Positions 1-7,690 of a stretch of DNA of 26,068 nucleotides are shown piece after piece. Every line of letters begins with the position of its first letter. Position 1 is the stretch's first letter. The notes beneath the pieces are model-generated. The model made no database searches, was not told where the DNA came from, and saw nothing but the letters and a program-made list of their open reading frames with translations. Origin of the DNA: Muribaculaceae bacterium (GTDB taxonomy: Bacteria; Bacteroidota; Bacteroidia; Bacteroidales; Muribaculaceae); assembly GCA_009775365.1 (NCBI GenBank), contig VSPM01000037.1:1-26068 (forward strand). The letters are read 5' to 3'. The translations under genes were made by a program, and so were the position numbers.

Positions 1-221
1 GACTTGTCGCGATGGTCTGCATGGCTCTTGTATGGGCGTATCTCGTTGGTGAACATAAAGATATAAATATTAAACCTCTAAAGATTCTGATACATGGAAG
101 AAAGGCAAAGTCGCTTGTCAAGTACGGTTTGGAGGAGATTTCAACAATACTTCTGCGTCCGGCTTATACCCCAAAATTCGATGTTTTCAAATTTTTGTTC
201 GTACTTAAAATTTCATTATAA
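1..221 (+). CDS. IS4-like transposase, C-terminal end (partial, cut by window start)
   Basis: The open frame runs in from the left edge (codons in phase with base 3) and stops at 221, so only about the last 72 residues are visible. The segment with WAYLVGE followed by KPLKILIHGRKAKSLVKYGL is typical of the C-terminus of DDE transposases of the IS4 superfamily in Bacteroidota, which end in a basic HGRKAKS motif and a short GL-rich helix. The catalytic DDE residues would lie upstream and cannot be checked. The next gene starts only 12 nt after the stop, leaving little room for a normal terminal inverted repeat, so the right end of the element may overlap that gene or be degraded. Assignment to an exact IS family is an inference from the tail alone. 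Confidence 0.6.
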   Translation, partial: LVAMVCMALVWAYLVGEHKDINIKPLKILIHGRKAKSLVKYGLEEISTILLRPAYTPKFDVFKFLFVLKISL

Positions 222-233
222 AAACATATCTGT

Positions 234-671
234 ATGAGAACTAATAATTCAATAATCTCAATCCTGGTTGCAAGTTTTATAGGAATCCCTGTAATAGCTT
301 GCAATACCAATGCCGAAGCACCGGCAAAAGTCAGCGTTGATAAAAACGTTGTTGTCTCAATATATCCGACAATTGATAAAGGAGATACAATAGAAATCGT
401 TTCACCTTGTCTTATGGAGGAAACAGTGCATATATCGGAGTTGCTTCATTATCCTGATGACGACAGTTTTACTATGCCTTTCAATTTTTCCGACACCGCC
501 AAATATGCAGAAATAACAGAAAGAAATCTTGATAGAAGAATTGCAATAAGTTTGAATGGGGAAGTGGTGTCAACACCCGTTGTCAGAATGAAATCAGAAG
601 ATGGAGCCTGTTCTGTAGCGCTTGATGAAGCGCAAGCAAAGGCTCTATTCCCCAATGCCATGTTTAAGTAA
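234..671 (+). CDS. Small lipoprotein resembling the SecDF P1 head domain
   Basis: A 145-residue protein with a hydrophobic N-terminus and a lipobox (VIAC, Cys23), so probably anchored to the periplasmic face of a membrane. The second half (about residues 85-145), with the stretch ITERNLDRRIAISLNGEVVS followed by a TPVV segment, resembles the P1 head subdomain of SecD/SecDF, where the pattern is N-xx-R-x-(A/L)-I-x-L-(D/N)-G-x-V-x-(S/T)-x-P-V-I. SecD uses this periplasmic domain in late steps of protein export. Here it stands alone, without the membrane domain. The start lies 12 nt behind the transposase remnant, so any promoter would lie inside the IS. The gene converges on the response regulator. 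The domain call is by eye; the cellular role is unknown. Confidence 0.6.
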   Translation: MRTNNSIISILVASFIGIPVIACNTNAEAPAKVSVDKNVVVSIYPTIDKGDTIEIVSPCLMEETVHISELLHYPDDDSFTMPFNFSDTAKYAEITERNLDRRIAISLNGEVVSTPVVRMKSEDGACSVALDEAQAKALFPNAMFK

Positions 672-756
672 TTAAACGATGTGATGATGTGTGCGGCAGC
701 AAGATAGCCGAACCCGCGTTTGCGTCTACGGCCATCATGTCGCTGCCTCGGGGAAG

Positions 757-1437
757 TCATTGCTTCACTGTCAGCATATAGCCTATGCCTCTCTGATTAA
801 TCAGCAACAATGACGCGTCATGTCGAAGATAATGGCGAAGCTTGTGTATAAATCCGTGGAGCGAGTTGCGGCTATAAGGGTCATCCCGTTGCCATATAAG
901 AATCATCAGGGCAGAAGCATCAACAGTGTGCCCTTGATTTGATACTAATTCTTGCAATAGTTTAGCCTCAATCAACGATAGCTGCACGGTTTCTTTATCA
1001 AGATATGAGAGCGTCTGCGCAGTCATATCCAGGACATATTTCCCAATTTTATGTCGATGCTCTTCTTCCCGGAGGTTTCTGCGCAATAGCGCCTTGATTC
1101 TCACAATAAGTTCCAGCATCTTGAATGGCTTTTTAAGGTAGTCATTGCCGCCAAGTTCAAATCCCTCGACAATATCTTCAATTTCTGATTTTGCAGTTAG
1201 AAACAACAACGGCACACCCCGGCTTATCTGCCGTATCTTGCGCCCCATTTCAAATCCGTCCATACGGGGCATCATAACGTCGGCAACTATGAGGTCGGCG
1301 CCATGCTTGGCGAACTTCTGAAATCCATCCTCTCCGTTGCCTGCAGTCACTACCTCAAAGCCATCGCGCTGCAAAGTCTCGGAAATAATCATTGATAATG
1401 TTGAATCATCCTCAACCAATAGTATTCTATTTTTCAT
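757..1437 (-). CDS. OmpR-family response regulator
   Basis: A 226-residue DNA-binding response regulator. The receiver domain (1-120) has the acidic pocket E9/D10/D11, the phospho-acceptor D53 in the segment VADVMMPRMDG, the conserved Thr81 and Lys103 in KKPF. The C-terminal half (about 125-224) is a winged-helix Trans_reg_C domain ending in the typical GIGYML hairpin. It overlaps the upstream histidine kinase gene by 11 nt, so the two are co-transcribed and translationally coupled. Its likely targets are its own operon and the divergent barrel gene, whose shared intergenic region carries TAAG direct repeats. The architecture is like the RprY/RprX systems of Bacteroides, but orthology is not claimed. 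Confidence 0.93.
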   Translation of the reverse strand: MKNRILLVEDDSTLSMIISETLQRDGFEVVTAGNGEDGFQKFAKHGADLIVADVMMPRMDGFEMGRKIRQISRGVPLLFLTAKSEIEDIVEGFELGGNDYLKKPFKMLELIVRIKALLRRNLREEEHRHKIGKYVLDMTAQTLSYLDKETVQLSLIEAKLLQELVSNQGHTVDASALMILIWQRDDPYSRNSLHGFIHKLRHYLRHDASLLLINQRGIGYMLTVKQ

Positions 1438-2764
1438 AATTTCTGAATTTTATGGTAAACTTGCTTCCTGCCCCTTCTCTGCTTTCTACGCCTATCCACC
1501 AGCCATGCTTGTCAACTATTGACTTCACATAAAAAAGGCCAATTCCATAGCCCCTTACGTCACTATGGTTGCCATGCGGGACACGATAGAATTTACTCCA
1601 TATGTCGTGCAGCGACTTGTCAGGGATACCGATTCCATTATCAGAAACAGAAATTCCTGATGCGTCAGCCTTTATATTTATCATAACGGATTTGCCTGAG
1701 TATTTGACGCTATTGTCAATCAGATTGCCAACCACATTCGAAAAATGTGTCGGGTCTGCCTCTACAACAGCATCTCCGGGACAATCTAATATTATGTCGC
1801 ACGGCTTGTCTGCTTTCAGTTTTTGCTGCTCGATAATTGAAATCAGAAATGTCTTCAGATTCAATTCTTCCTTAGACATTGCAAGATGTTTCCGTCTCTC
1901 CATGCTCATGGCAAGAATATTCTCAACCAGTCCGGCAAGCTTGGATAATTGCTCAAGAGAGGCTGAGAGGTACTTTTTAGTCCGTTCTTCGTCATTGGGA
2001 TCCGGGAACTGGAGCAATGAATCATTTGCCGCATACGCAATGGCAATAGGGGTCTTAAGTTCATGAGTCATATTATTGGTGAAGTCATCTTTCATTTCCT
2101 CGATAGTGCGAAGCCGCTTTATTACATGAAGAAGATACCAGAATCCGAATGTCAGCACAATCGCTATCAGAGCTGATGTAACAATCACCCCGCTCATTTC
2201 TTTCAGGATATTCTCTGTCAATGGCGAGATGTATGCGCAATAGGTGAGTTTTCCATTAACTTGATATTCAATCTTCCATAATTCAGAGGAATGCTCAAAA
2301 TTGTTGCCGGGGGTGACAATGCTGACATATTCGGGATTATACCCGGAGAAATGGAGGTCACGGCGAAACGCTTGCTCCATATTATTTATATCAGGTTTGC
2401 CAAGCTGCTTGTCATAACTGCCATGAAGCTGCTGAGAAATTATCGATATTATTTGTTGGTCTACACGTTTGAATCCTTGCGAATAATCCATTTCAAGCAT
2501 TTGATTTGCACTTGTTGCAGGGCCTATGTCTGATTTTTGCAGACCTATCCGAAGCCATACCACATCATTGTCCTCACAGAGACCCGCGTCTACCATTCGA
2601 TCAACAATCTCAATCTGGTCGGCCCTTCTGAGACATTGCTCTACGTCACTTATATAACGCTCCTTTATGGAGTTATACAGTTGTATCATGAAAATAACGT
2701 TGGCAGCAAACAACAACGTTACTATAATGCGCATTAAAGTAAGAATCAGTTTAAAGTGTTTCAT
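1427..2764 (-). CDS. Membrane sensor histidine kinase
   Basis: A 445-residue inner-membrane kinase partnering the downstream response regulator. TM1 lies at about residues 7-29 and TM2 at about 191-213, enclosing a periplasmic sensor region of about 160 residues with no domain I recognise. The H-box is MTHELKTPIA with phospho-acceptor His234. The ATPase part shows the N-box (N347, N351), the G1 box DNGIG (around 375-379) and the G2 box GYGIGL (405-410), so all catalytic elements are present. No HAMP domain is obvious; the linker after TM2 is short. The gene is divergent from the outer-membrane barrel gene at 2874 and shares a 109-bp regulatory region with it, which suggests that the sensor controls that receptor. 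Confidence 0.93.
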   Translation of the reverse strand: MKHFKLILTLMRIIVTLLFAANVIFMIQLYNSIKERYISDVEQCLRRADQIEIVDRMVDAGLCEDNDVVWLRIGLQKSDIGPATSANQMLEMDYSQGFKRVDQQIISIISQQLHGSYDKQLGKPDINNMEQAFRRDLHFSGYNPEYVSIVTPGNNFEHSSELWKIEYQVNGKLTYCAYISPLTENILKEMSGVIVTSALIAIVLTFGFWYLLHVIKRLRTIEEMKDDFTNNMTHELKTPIAIAYAANDSLLQFPDPNDEERTKKYLSASLEQLSKLAGLVENILAMSMERRKHLAMSKEELNLKTFLISIIEQQKLKADKPCDIILDCPGDAVVEADPTHFSNVVGNLIDNSVKYSGKSVMINIKADASGISVSDNGIGIPDKSLHDIWSKFYRVPHGNHSDVRGYGIGLFYVKSIVDKHGWWIGVESREGAGSKFTIKFRNYEK

Positions 2765-2814
2765 GATGTAAAATTAGCAATAATAACCATTCATTAAGCT
2801 CCAACATTGCAAGA

Positions 2815-2852
2815 TTAAGACTAAATAAGACTATATAAGGATTGATTAAGAC
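2815..2852. promoter_or_regulatory. Four TAAG direct repeats, candidate response-regulator operator
   Basis: The 109-bp region between the kinase gene and the barrel gene holds TAAG cores starting at 2816, 2826, 2836 and 2847, with TAAGAC in three and TAAGGA in one. The steps of 10, 10 and 11 bp equal one helical turn, so all four lie on one face of the DNA. A fifth TAAG at 2795 is 21 bp (two turns) upstream of the first. OmpR-family regulators bind tandem direct repeats with this spacing, and a regulator of that family is encoded next door. A TAATTTCG at 2862-2869 resembles a -7 element but is too close to the barrel start codon to be convincing. Function is inferred. Confidence 0.6.
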
Positions 2853-2873
2853 AACTCAATATAATTTCGCAAC

Positions 2874-4940
2874 ATGAAACACAATATACTACCATTAATA
2901 ATGCTCCCTTTTGCAGCATATGGGCAGCAGGCCGAGCCAGACACAATAACGGTGAAAGAACTCGGAGAGATAACAGTTGTGGCCGACGCACAGCGCACAA
3001 GCGCGACCAAGACAGTCTATATACCTACCGGGAATCAGAAGAAAACCGCTTCTGACGGCATTTCTCTCCTTTTAAACATGAACATTCCGCAGTTGAGTGT
3101 AAATCCGACATCGGAAACCATAAAGACGGCCGATAATCAAGTGGTTAACATATTTGTCAATTATCATCCGGCTACAGATGAAGATGTAAGCGGGCTAAAT
3201 CCGGGGGACGTAAAACGAATTGAATATCTCAATTTCCCAGTTGACCCGAGGTTTCAGCGTTCGCAACATGTTGTGAATTTCATCACACATTCCTACTCAT
3301 TCGGAGGATATACCAAACTCACCGGGAAAGAACATTTCATGATACGCAGCGGGGAGGCTTCCGTATATTCAAAATTTGCTTACAAAAAGATGGAATATGA
3401 CCTTATAGTGTCGGGAGACTATGACTACAATTCTCATATCGGTTCAATTTCAAATGAAACTTACAGACTGGAGTCAGGCACAGTCAGACGAGAGAGCGGC
3501 ACAAAAACCGGCAGCCGGCACCGTCAGGGCTTATACTCAGCATTACGTGCGTCGTGGAATAAGGATGATAACTTTTCATTCAGAAATCTTATATCATACC
3601 GGCGTATAAATACACCGTTGTGCAACACGTCAGGATATGTAAGCATTTCGAGTCATTACACGAATGAAATGTATCACACGGAATCACCCTCAGCTAATAA
3701 CGCCCTCAGATGGAACAGCGAGCTGTATGCTATATTGGGCAACGGCTGGTCAATCAACGGAACGTTTCAAGCAGATTTTACAGACAATAATGCTACCACC
3801 AATTACGTAACAGACACTCAGTCAATAGAAAATCATGCAGATGAAAGTTTATGGCATTTGCGTGGCACAGTGCAGGTTAACAAACACCTGTCAGACAACA
3901 TTGCTTTGTTTTCAAATATGTCTTCCGGCGGCGGACGCACGCGGATTGACTATACAGGATCGAGCAATGCCACAAACAAGTTTCGACAGACTTTCACAGG
4001 CGTTACTTTAGGAGTCTCATTGAATTATAAAAACATATCAGGCAGTATTGACGGAGGCTATGCTTTTGAATCCAACCATATAAACGGAAAGACAATGAAT
4101 GACCGGTATCCCTTTACTCACATAAATGTGCAGTATGCCCCCAATCAAAAAAATCAAATTAGCATGTGGTTTCAATATGCCACATTCTCTCCCGATGCCA
4201 CAATGAAGAATCCTAATATAATACGGCAATCCGAATTAATGTATATATCAGGCAATCCGGACTTGAAATGTTCACGCAACACCGTTGCCAACATAAGCTA
4301 TACGTGGCTGCCAAGCAACCGATGGCAGATGTCGGCATACGCGACAATGTTCCGCATCACAAACCGCCAGATAGCAGTTTATACCCCTGACAGTCCCGAT
4401 GGAACCATGTTAAAAAAATATCAAAACGATGGCGATTACAATCACGGGCAGTTAGGCGCAAGCCTGACCGGGAAGTTCTTTGACGAGAAATTCTCTGTTG
4501 CTGTATCTCCGAGATTATTGATTTACAATACAACAGGGAGTTACAGTATGTCGCATTTCCCTTTTACTGCTAATATTGTCGTCAACTATTATCTCGGCAA
4601 TTTCTTCTTCAATGGTTTTTGGGATTCAGGCTGGAGCTATGTTGACGGCGACAACGGATATTTGCGTAAGATGCCTATGAGTTCGTCAATAAGTGCGGGA
4701 TGGGCTTCGCGCGGCTGGAACATACGGCTCTCATTAGTCAACCCACTTCAGTCATCATGGAATCTTAGCAAGGACACACTAACGACACGCTGGTATGACA
4801 GCTGCGTGACACAATTCGGCTCCGATTATCACCGCTGTATATCACTTGCTGTTGTCTATACGTTCAACTATGGCAAAAAAGTAAATCAATCCGGAGAACT
4901 CAGTGGCGATAAGAATATCTCTACATCAATTCTAAAATGA
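2874..4940 (+). CDS. Orphan TonB-dependent-receptor-like outer-membrane barrel protein
   Basis: A 688-residue exported protein (signal peptide about 1-17, ending near AYGQ). After a short linker with TVKELGEITVVAD, residues of about 50-140 look like a plug domain (a segment around NIPQLSVNPTSE, then GDVKRIEYLNFPVDP). The remaining 550 or so residues alternate aromatic and polar residues as in a large beta-barrel, ending in AVVYTFNYGKK, a pattern common at the end of Bacteroidota OMP_b-brl barrels. No carboxypeptidase-D-like N-terminal domain is visible and no SusD partner follows, so this is not a classical SusC. The substrate is unknown. It is divergent from a two-component system whose probable operator lies directly upstream. 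Confidence 0.8.
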   Translation: MKHNILPLIMLPFAAYGQQAEPDTITVKELGEITVVADAQRTSATKTVYIPTGNQKKTASDGISLLLNMNIPQLSVNPTSETIKTADNQVVNIFVNYHPATDEDVSGLNPGDVKRIEYLNFPVDPRFQRSQHVVNFITHSYSFGGYTKLTGKEHFMIRSGEASVYSKFAYKKMEYDLIVSGDYDYNSHIGSISNETYRLESGTVRRESGTKTGSRHRQGLYSALRASWNKDDNFSFRNLISYRRINTPLCNTSGYVSISSHYTNEMYHTESPSANNALRWNSELYAILGNGWSINGTFQADFTDNNATTNYVTDTQSIENHADESLWHLRGTVQVNKHLSDNIALFSNMSSGGGRTRIDYTGSSNATNKFRQTFTGVTLGVSLNYKNISGSIDGGYAFESNHINGKTMNDRYPFTHINVQYAPNQKNQISMWFQYATFSPDATMKNPNIIRQSELMYISGNPDLKCSRNTVANISYTWLPSNRWQMSAYATMFRITNRQIAVYTPDSPDGTMLKKYQNDGDYNHGQLGASLTGKFFDEKFSVAVSPRLLIYNTTGSYSMSHFPFTANIVVNYYLGNFFFNGFWDSGWSYVDGDNGYLRKMPMSSSISAGWASRGWNIRLSLVNPLQSSWNLSKDTLTTRWYDSCVTQFGSDYHRCISLAVVYTFNYGKKVNQSGELSGDKNISTSILK

Positions 4941-5070
4941 TACATCAGCTCCATCCGTCACCGGAGTATTCTGCTTCTAAAAAAGAATTACAATTTAGTT
5001 TACAAAAATAATCATCGTCAAAACATCATTAAGTCAGCATTTCGATGATGCTTATTTTAAAAGTTTTATT

Positions 5071-5078
5071 TAACTTTG
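5071..5078 (+). promoter_or_regulatory. Candidate -7 promoter element (TAACTTTG)
   Basis: TAACTTTG is an exact match to the Bacteroidota TAnnTTTG -7 consensus. It lies about 60 nt before the start of the secreted hypothetical protein at 5139. A clear TTG at the -33 position was not found; the upstream stretch is T-rich. Confidence 0.5.
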
Positions 5079-5138
5079 CACCACAACCGAAGAAATTCTC
5101 CGGCGACCATCTTGTTATAAAACATTTTTAACTTAACA

Positions 5139-6074
5139 ATGCTCATGAAAGCAATTTTACTTTCAGCTATCGCCGCTTCAATGGCTCTCTCAGCCGCGGC
5201 GGCTCCAAAACGTCTTGCATCTATTCTTGAAGTGGAACCGGATATGGACATCTCTGATCCTATTTCTGTAGCCATGTACACTTCTTTCTTTCTTTACGAC
5301 GACCAAGGACGACTCATTCACATCCACCAAGGAAACGACAACACCAATATCTCTTACGACGACTTGGCATCAGGAAAACTAAAACTCATTTATGAGAGTT
5401 CCTCCTACGGTAAATACGAGGTGTATGAAGTGACGCTCGATGACGAGGGACGCGCAGTGACAGTGACTCATTCGTCGGACAACGAGAGCAAGGACTATAC
5501 CTTCGGATATACCGACGGGTATCTATCTTCAATAGTCGAAACCTCAGTGGAGGATGGATGCACCTCGGTCAATACTACTGAAATAGCATATTCAAATGGC
5601 AGCGTGAGCAGTATGACGTATTCAGAGACAGGAGATCCAACTGAGGATTATACCTGTGATTTCACTTATGAAAATGTTGCCAATGTCGGGTCGCTCCGTC
5701 TCTTCGACGCGCTTTATGGCATAGACCTCTCGGAGCTGGAGTATCTCGCCCAGGCCGGCTATATGGGGCTTGCTCCGAAAGAACTCCCGACAGCTATGAC
5801 TCTGACCACCGTAGACGGCAGTCAGTCGGCTAAGGTGGCATGGGCATGCGATGCCGAAGGGTTTCCCACCCGACTCTCCGTAGAGAATTCAGAAGATGAA
5901 TATACCGAGTTTAGCTGGGAGAGCGATCCTGCCGGATTAGAGAATATCTCTGATGACAATCAAGGGGATGCACAATACTATAACCTTCATGGCATGAGGA
6001 TTGACGGTCCCCAAAACGGCATCTACATCGTAAAATATTTCGACGGACGTAGCAAAAAGATTATAGCACGTTGA
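5139..6074 (+). CDS. Secreted hypothetical protein with a T9SS-like C-terminal tail
   Basis: A 311-residue protein with a clear signal peptide cleaved near SAAAAP. Translation may start at 5139 or at the second ATG at 5145 (MKAILL); no ribosome-binding site decides. The middle holds short beta-rich segments such as FFLYDDQGRLIHI and VTLDDEGRAVTV that recall YD/RHS-type repeats, without a full repeat array. The final 30 residues (YYNLHGMRIDGPQNGIYIVK, then a FDGRSKKII segment) resemble the last strands of a type A T9SS sorting domain, a tail common in secreted proteins of Prevotella and Muribaculaceae. It has its own promoter and terminator, so it is monocistronic. Function is unknown. Confidence 0.75.
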   Translation: MLMKAILLSAIAASMALSAAAAPKRLASILEVEPDMDISDPISVAMYTSFFLYDDQGRLIHIHQGNDNTNISYDDLASGKLKLIYESSSYGKYEVYEVTLDDEGRAVTVTHSSDNESKDYTFGYTDGYLSSIVETSVEDGCTSVNTTEIAYSNGSVSSMTYSETGDPTEDYTCDFTYENVANVGSLRLFDALYGIDLSELEYLAQAGYMGLAPKELPTAMTLTTVDGSQSAKVAWACDAEGFPTRLSVENSEDEYTEFSWESDPAGLENISDDNQGDAQYYNLHGMRIDGPQNGIYIVKYFDGRSKKIIAR

Positions 6075-6161
6075 ACATGCCTTACCTACGTGTGACACGG
6101 TTGAGATTTTGAAAACGAGAGGCCCCGGTGTTTTACGGACGCCCGTCAACATAAATTAAAT

Positions 6162-6200
6162 AAAACAAGTGCTCCATCAGTTTTGGAAGCACTTGTTTTT
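6162..6200 (+). terminator. Rho-independent terminator after the secreted hypothetical gene
   Basis: An inverted repeat with arms ACAAGTGCT/AGCACTTGT, extended by CC/GG with one bulge, around a loop of about 8-10 nt, is flanked by an A run on the left and T5-G-T4 on the right. It lies 90 nt after the stop at 6074 and before the promoter of the next operon. Confidence 0.75.
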
Positions 6201-6239
6201 GTTTTGTGTAATTTTTAATAAACAAAATGTAAAGTATAC

Positions 6240-6270
6240 TTGTCTATATGAAAAATATTATTTACCTTTG
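6240..6270 (+). promoter_or_regulatory. Promoter of the membrane protein / XRE / PH operon
   Basis: TTG at 6240-6242 and TACCTTTG at 6263-6270 are separated by 20 bp, matching the Bacteroidota -33/-7 promoter layout (TTTG, 19-21 bp, TAnnTTTG). It would give a leader of about 28 nt before the start at 6305. Confidence 0.7.
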
Positions 6271-6304
6271 CAATCATCAAAATCACTCATAAATACTAAT
6301 TATT

Positions 6305-6718
6305 ATGAAAAATCTACTTTTCCCTCACTGCTTTCAAACGATAGGGTGGATCATATTTGTTCCTTCTCTGATAATGGGAGCATTGATTTATTTTGACATG
6401 ACGTCGTTTTCGGGCATTTACGACATAATAGTGAATGACCTTGTGATTATAGGTATCGCGCTCGGCTCATTATTCATTGTTTGCTCTAAGGAGCATATCG
6501 AAGATGAAATGACCAGATCCATTCGTCTTTCATCGCTTCTAAACTCTATTTATGCATATGTAGTATTGCTCATTGCGTTCACTATTGCAATAAACGGGAT
6601 TGGTTTTCTGATGTTTTCAATTTTCAATCTCGCGCTTCTTCCAATAATTTTCGTTTGCAATTTCCGATTGGAAATGCATCGCTATGACAAAATGTGTGAT
6701 AATGAAGAACCGGATTAA
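6305..6718 (+). CDS. Small four-helix membrane protein encoded with an XRE regulator
   Basis: A 137-residue integral membrane protein with four probable transmembrane segments (about residues 13-31, 43-62, 80-104 and 107-123) separated by short charged loops, including KEHIEDEMTRSIR after helix 2. No enzymatic motif is visible. Its 3' end overlaps the following XRE-type regulator gene by 17 nt, implying coupled translation. Small HTH genes next to small multi-pass membrane proteins form a widespread but poorly understood pair in Bacteroidota and Firmicutes. A role in the sensing or immunity side of that pair is possible, but this is inference. Confidence 0.75.
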   Translation: MKNLLFPHCFQTIGWIIFVPSLIMGALIYFDMTSFSGIYDIIVNDLVIIGIALGSLFIVCSKEHIEDEMTRSIRLSSLLNSIYAYVVLLIAFTIAINGIGFLMFSIFNLALLPIIFVCNFRLEMHRYDKMCDNEEPD

Positions 6719-6902
6719 GGTGGAACGAGCAGAGTTGAATATAACCCAGCAACAGCTTGCCGAAGCAGTAGGAGTGAGCCGACAGACCATCGTTGCCATA
6801 GAGAAAAACAGATTTCTTCCCTCAACTCCGCTGGCCCTAAAAATCGGCCGATACTTTGGCAAACCGGTTGAGAGTATTTTCATTCTTGAAGAGACAGATT
6901 AA
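6702..6902 (+). CDS. XRE-family HTH transcriptional regulator (66 aa)
   Basis: A short regulator made of a single HTH_3 domain: about residues 8-60 hold the pattern ITQQQLAEAVGVSRQTIVAI followed by EKNRFLPS, with the recognition helix at VSRQTIVAIE, and it ends in PVESIFIL as in compact YgzD/YozG-type regulators. I chose ATG 6702 (MKNRIKVER) over the in-frame ATG at 6684, because family members start with M-K/N-R-(I/L)-x-x-x-R about seven residues before the first helix. The gene overlaps the preceding membrane-protein gene and is followed after 11 nt by the PH-domain gene, so the three form one operon, probably self-regulated. Confidence 0.88.
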   Translation: MKNRIKVERAELNITQQQLAEAVGVSRQTIVAIEKNRFLPSTPLALKIGRYFGKPVESIFILEETD

Positions 6903-6913
6903 ACACATACAAC

Positions 6914-7405
6914 ATGAAAAACAAAGTCAAATTCAGCATCTATTCTAAAATTATTACAGTGCTGGTTCTAATCCTCTTTGTTGCCGGAGTGATCGCACTT
7001 CTCGACAATACAAGGGAACTTCCTCTTTTCTGTATAATTATGGGGGGAGCAACAATCACCGGCCTTTACTTTTGCCCCATTTCAATAGAGGCAGACCAAT
7101 CAGAAATCAAACTACACAGGCTGTTATCACATCCGAAATGTTTTGCGTACAACGATATTCAGTCAGTTGACATGTGCTATCCATCCGCCGGTGGACTAAG
7201 GTTATGCGGTAGCGGCGGATTTTTCGGCTACTGGGGATATTTCAATGATATTATGATAGGCACATATCTTGGATATTACGGGAGCCGCAGCGAATGCATT
7301 CTTATTAGATTAAAAAACGGCAAACAATACGTGCTCGGCTGTGAAAATGCCGTGGCAATGGCAAACTACATAAAGCATCAAATCTGTAAACCTGCAACAA
7401 ACTGA
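6914..7405 (+). CDS. PH-domain-containing membrane protein
   Basis: A 163-residue protein with two N-terminal transmembrane segments (about 10-30 and 36-55) followed by a compact beta-rich domain of about 100 residues. The segment with SGGFFGYWGYFNDIMIGTY resembles the glycine/aromatic hairpin typical of a Bacteroidota family of bacterial PH-like domains (often FGSGGLFGYxGxF). It ends with KQYVLGCENAVAMANYI, the usual last strand and helix of a PH fold. It would face the cytoplasm at the inner membrane. The partner ligand is unknown. It is the third gene of the membrane protein / XRE / PH operon. Confidence 0.7.
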   Translation: MKNKVKFSIYSKIITVLVLILFVAGVIALLDNTRELPLFCIIMGGATITGLYFCPISIEADQSEIKLHRLLSHPKCFAYNDIQSVDMCYPSAGGLRLCGSGGFFGYWGYFNDIMIGTYLGYYGSRSECILIRLKNGKQYVLGCENAVAMANYIKHQICKPATN

Positions 7406-7591
7406 TGAGACCGGATTTTTATTTTCATGATATGGATTACAATTTTTCGTACAAAATGATTGTGTGGGAAACCATCCTGTTCACAATAATGCCGCAAATT
7501 TAATCAAATAATACTGTTTTTGCAATAGAACCATAACATATGCCTGCATATATATTATGATGACGGAATCAACTCGTAGACAACACATGTG

Positions 7592-7640
7592 TCGCGATAT
7601 TGTTTTATCTTGCCGGCTTGAAGCAAATACAATATCGCGA
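7592..7640. repeat. Perfect 12-bp inverted repeat with 25-nt spacer between convergent genes
   Basis: The arms TCGCGATATTGT (7592-7603) and ACAATATCGCGA (7629-7640) are exact reverse complements. They lie in the 285-bp gap between the PH-domain gene (+) and the ADP-ribosylglycohydrolase gene (-), which otherwise shows no gene. There is no T run at the foot of the stem, so an ordinary intrinsic terminator is doubtful. It could be a hairpin in a 3' UTR, a protein-binding site or a relic of a mobile end. Confidence 0.5.
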
Positions 7641-7690
7641 AACATAGTTGTATATAACCAAGAAATGGTTAATCTGTCTTACAAACTATT

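Noticed and set aside
672..756. Terminator between the lipoprotein and the response regulator
   Set aside because: GGCAGC and GCTGCC arms lie about 40 nt apart with no T run, so the pairing is weak evidence.
449..760. Minus-strand 103-aa frame opposite the P1-head-like lipoprotein
   Set aside because: It is antisense to a better-supported gene with a lipobox, shows no recognisable domain, and overlaps the response regulator end.
6684..6701. Earlier ATG for the XRE regulator
   Set aside because: It adds six residues not typical of the family and increases the overlap with the upstream gene; ATG 6702 fits better.
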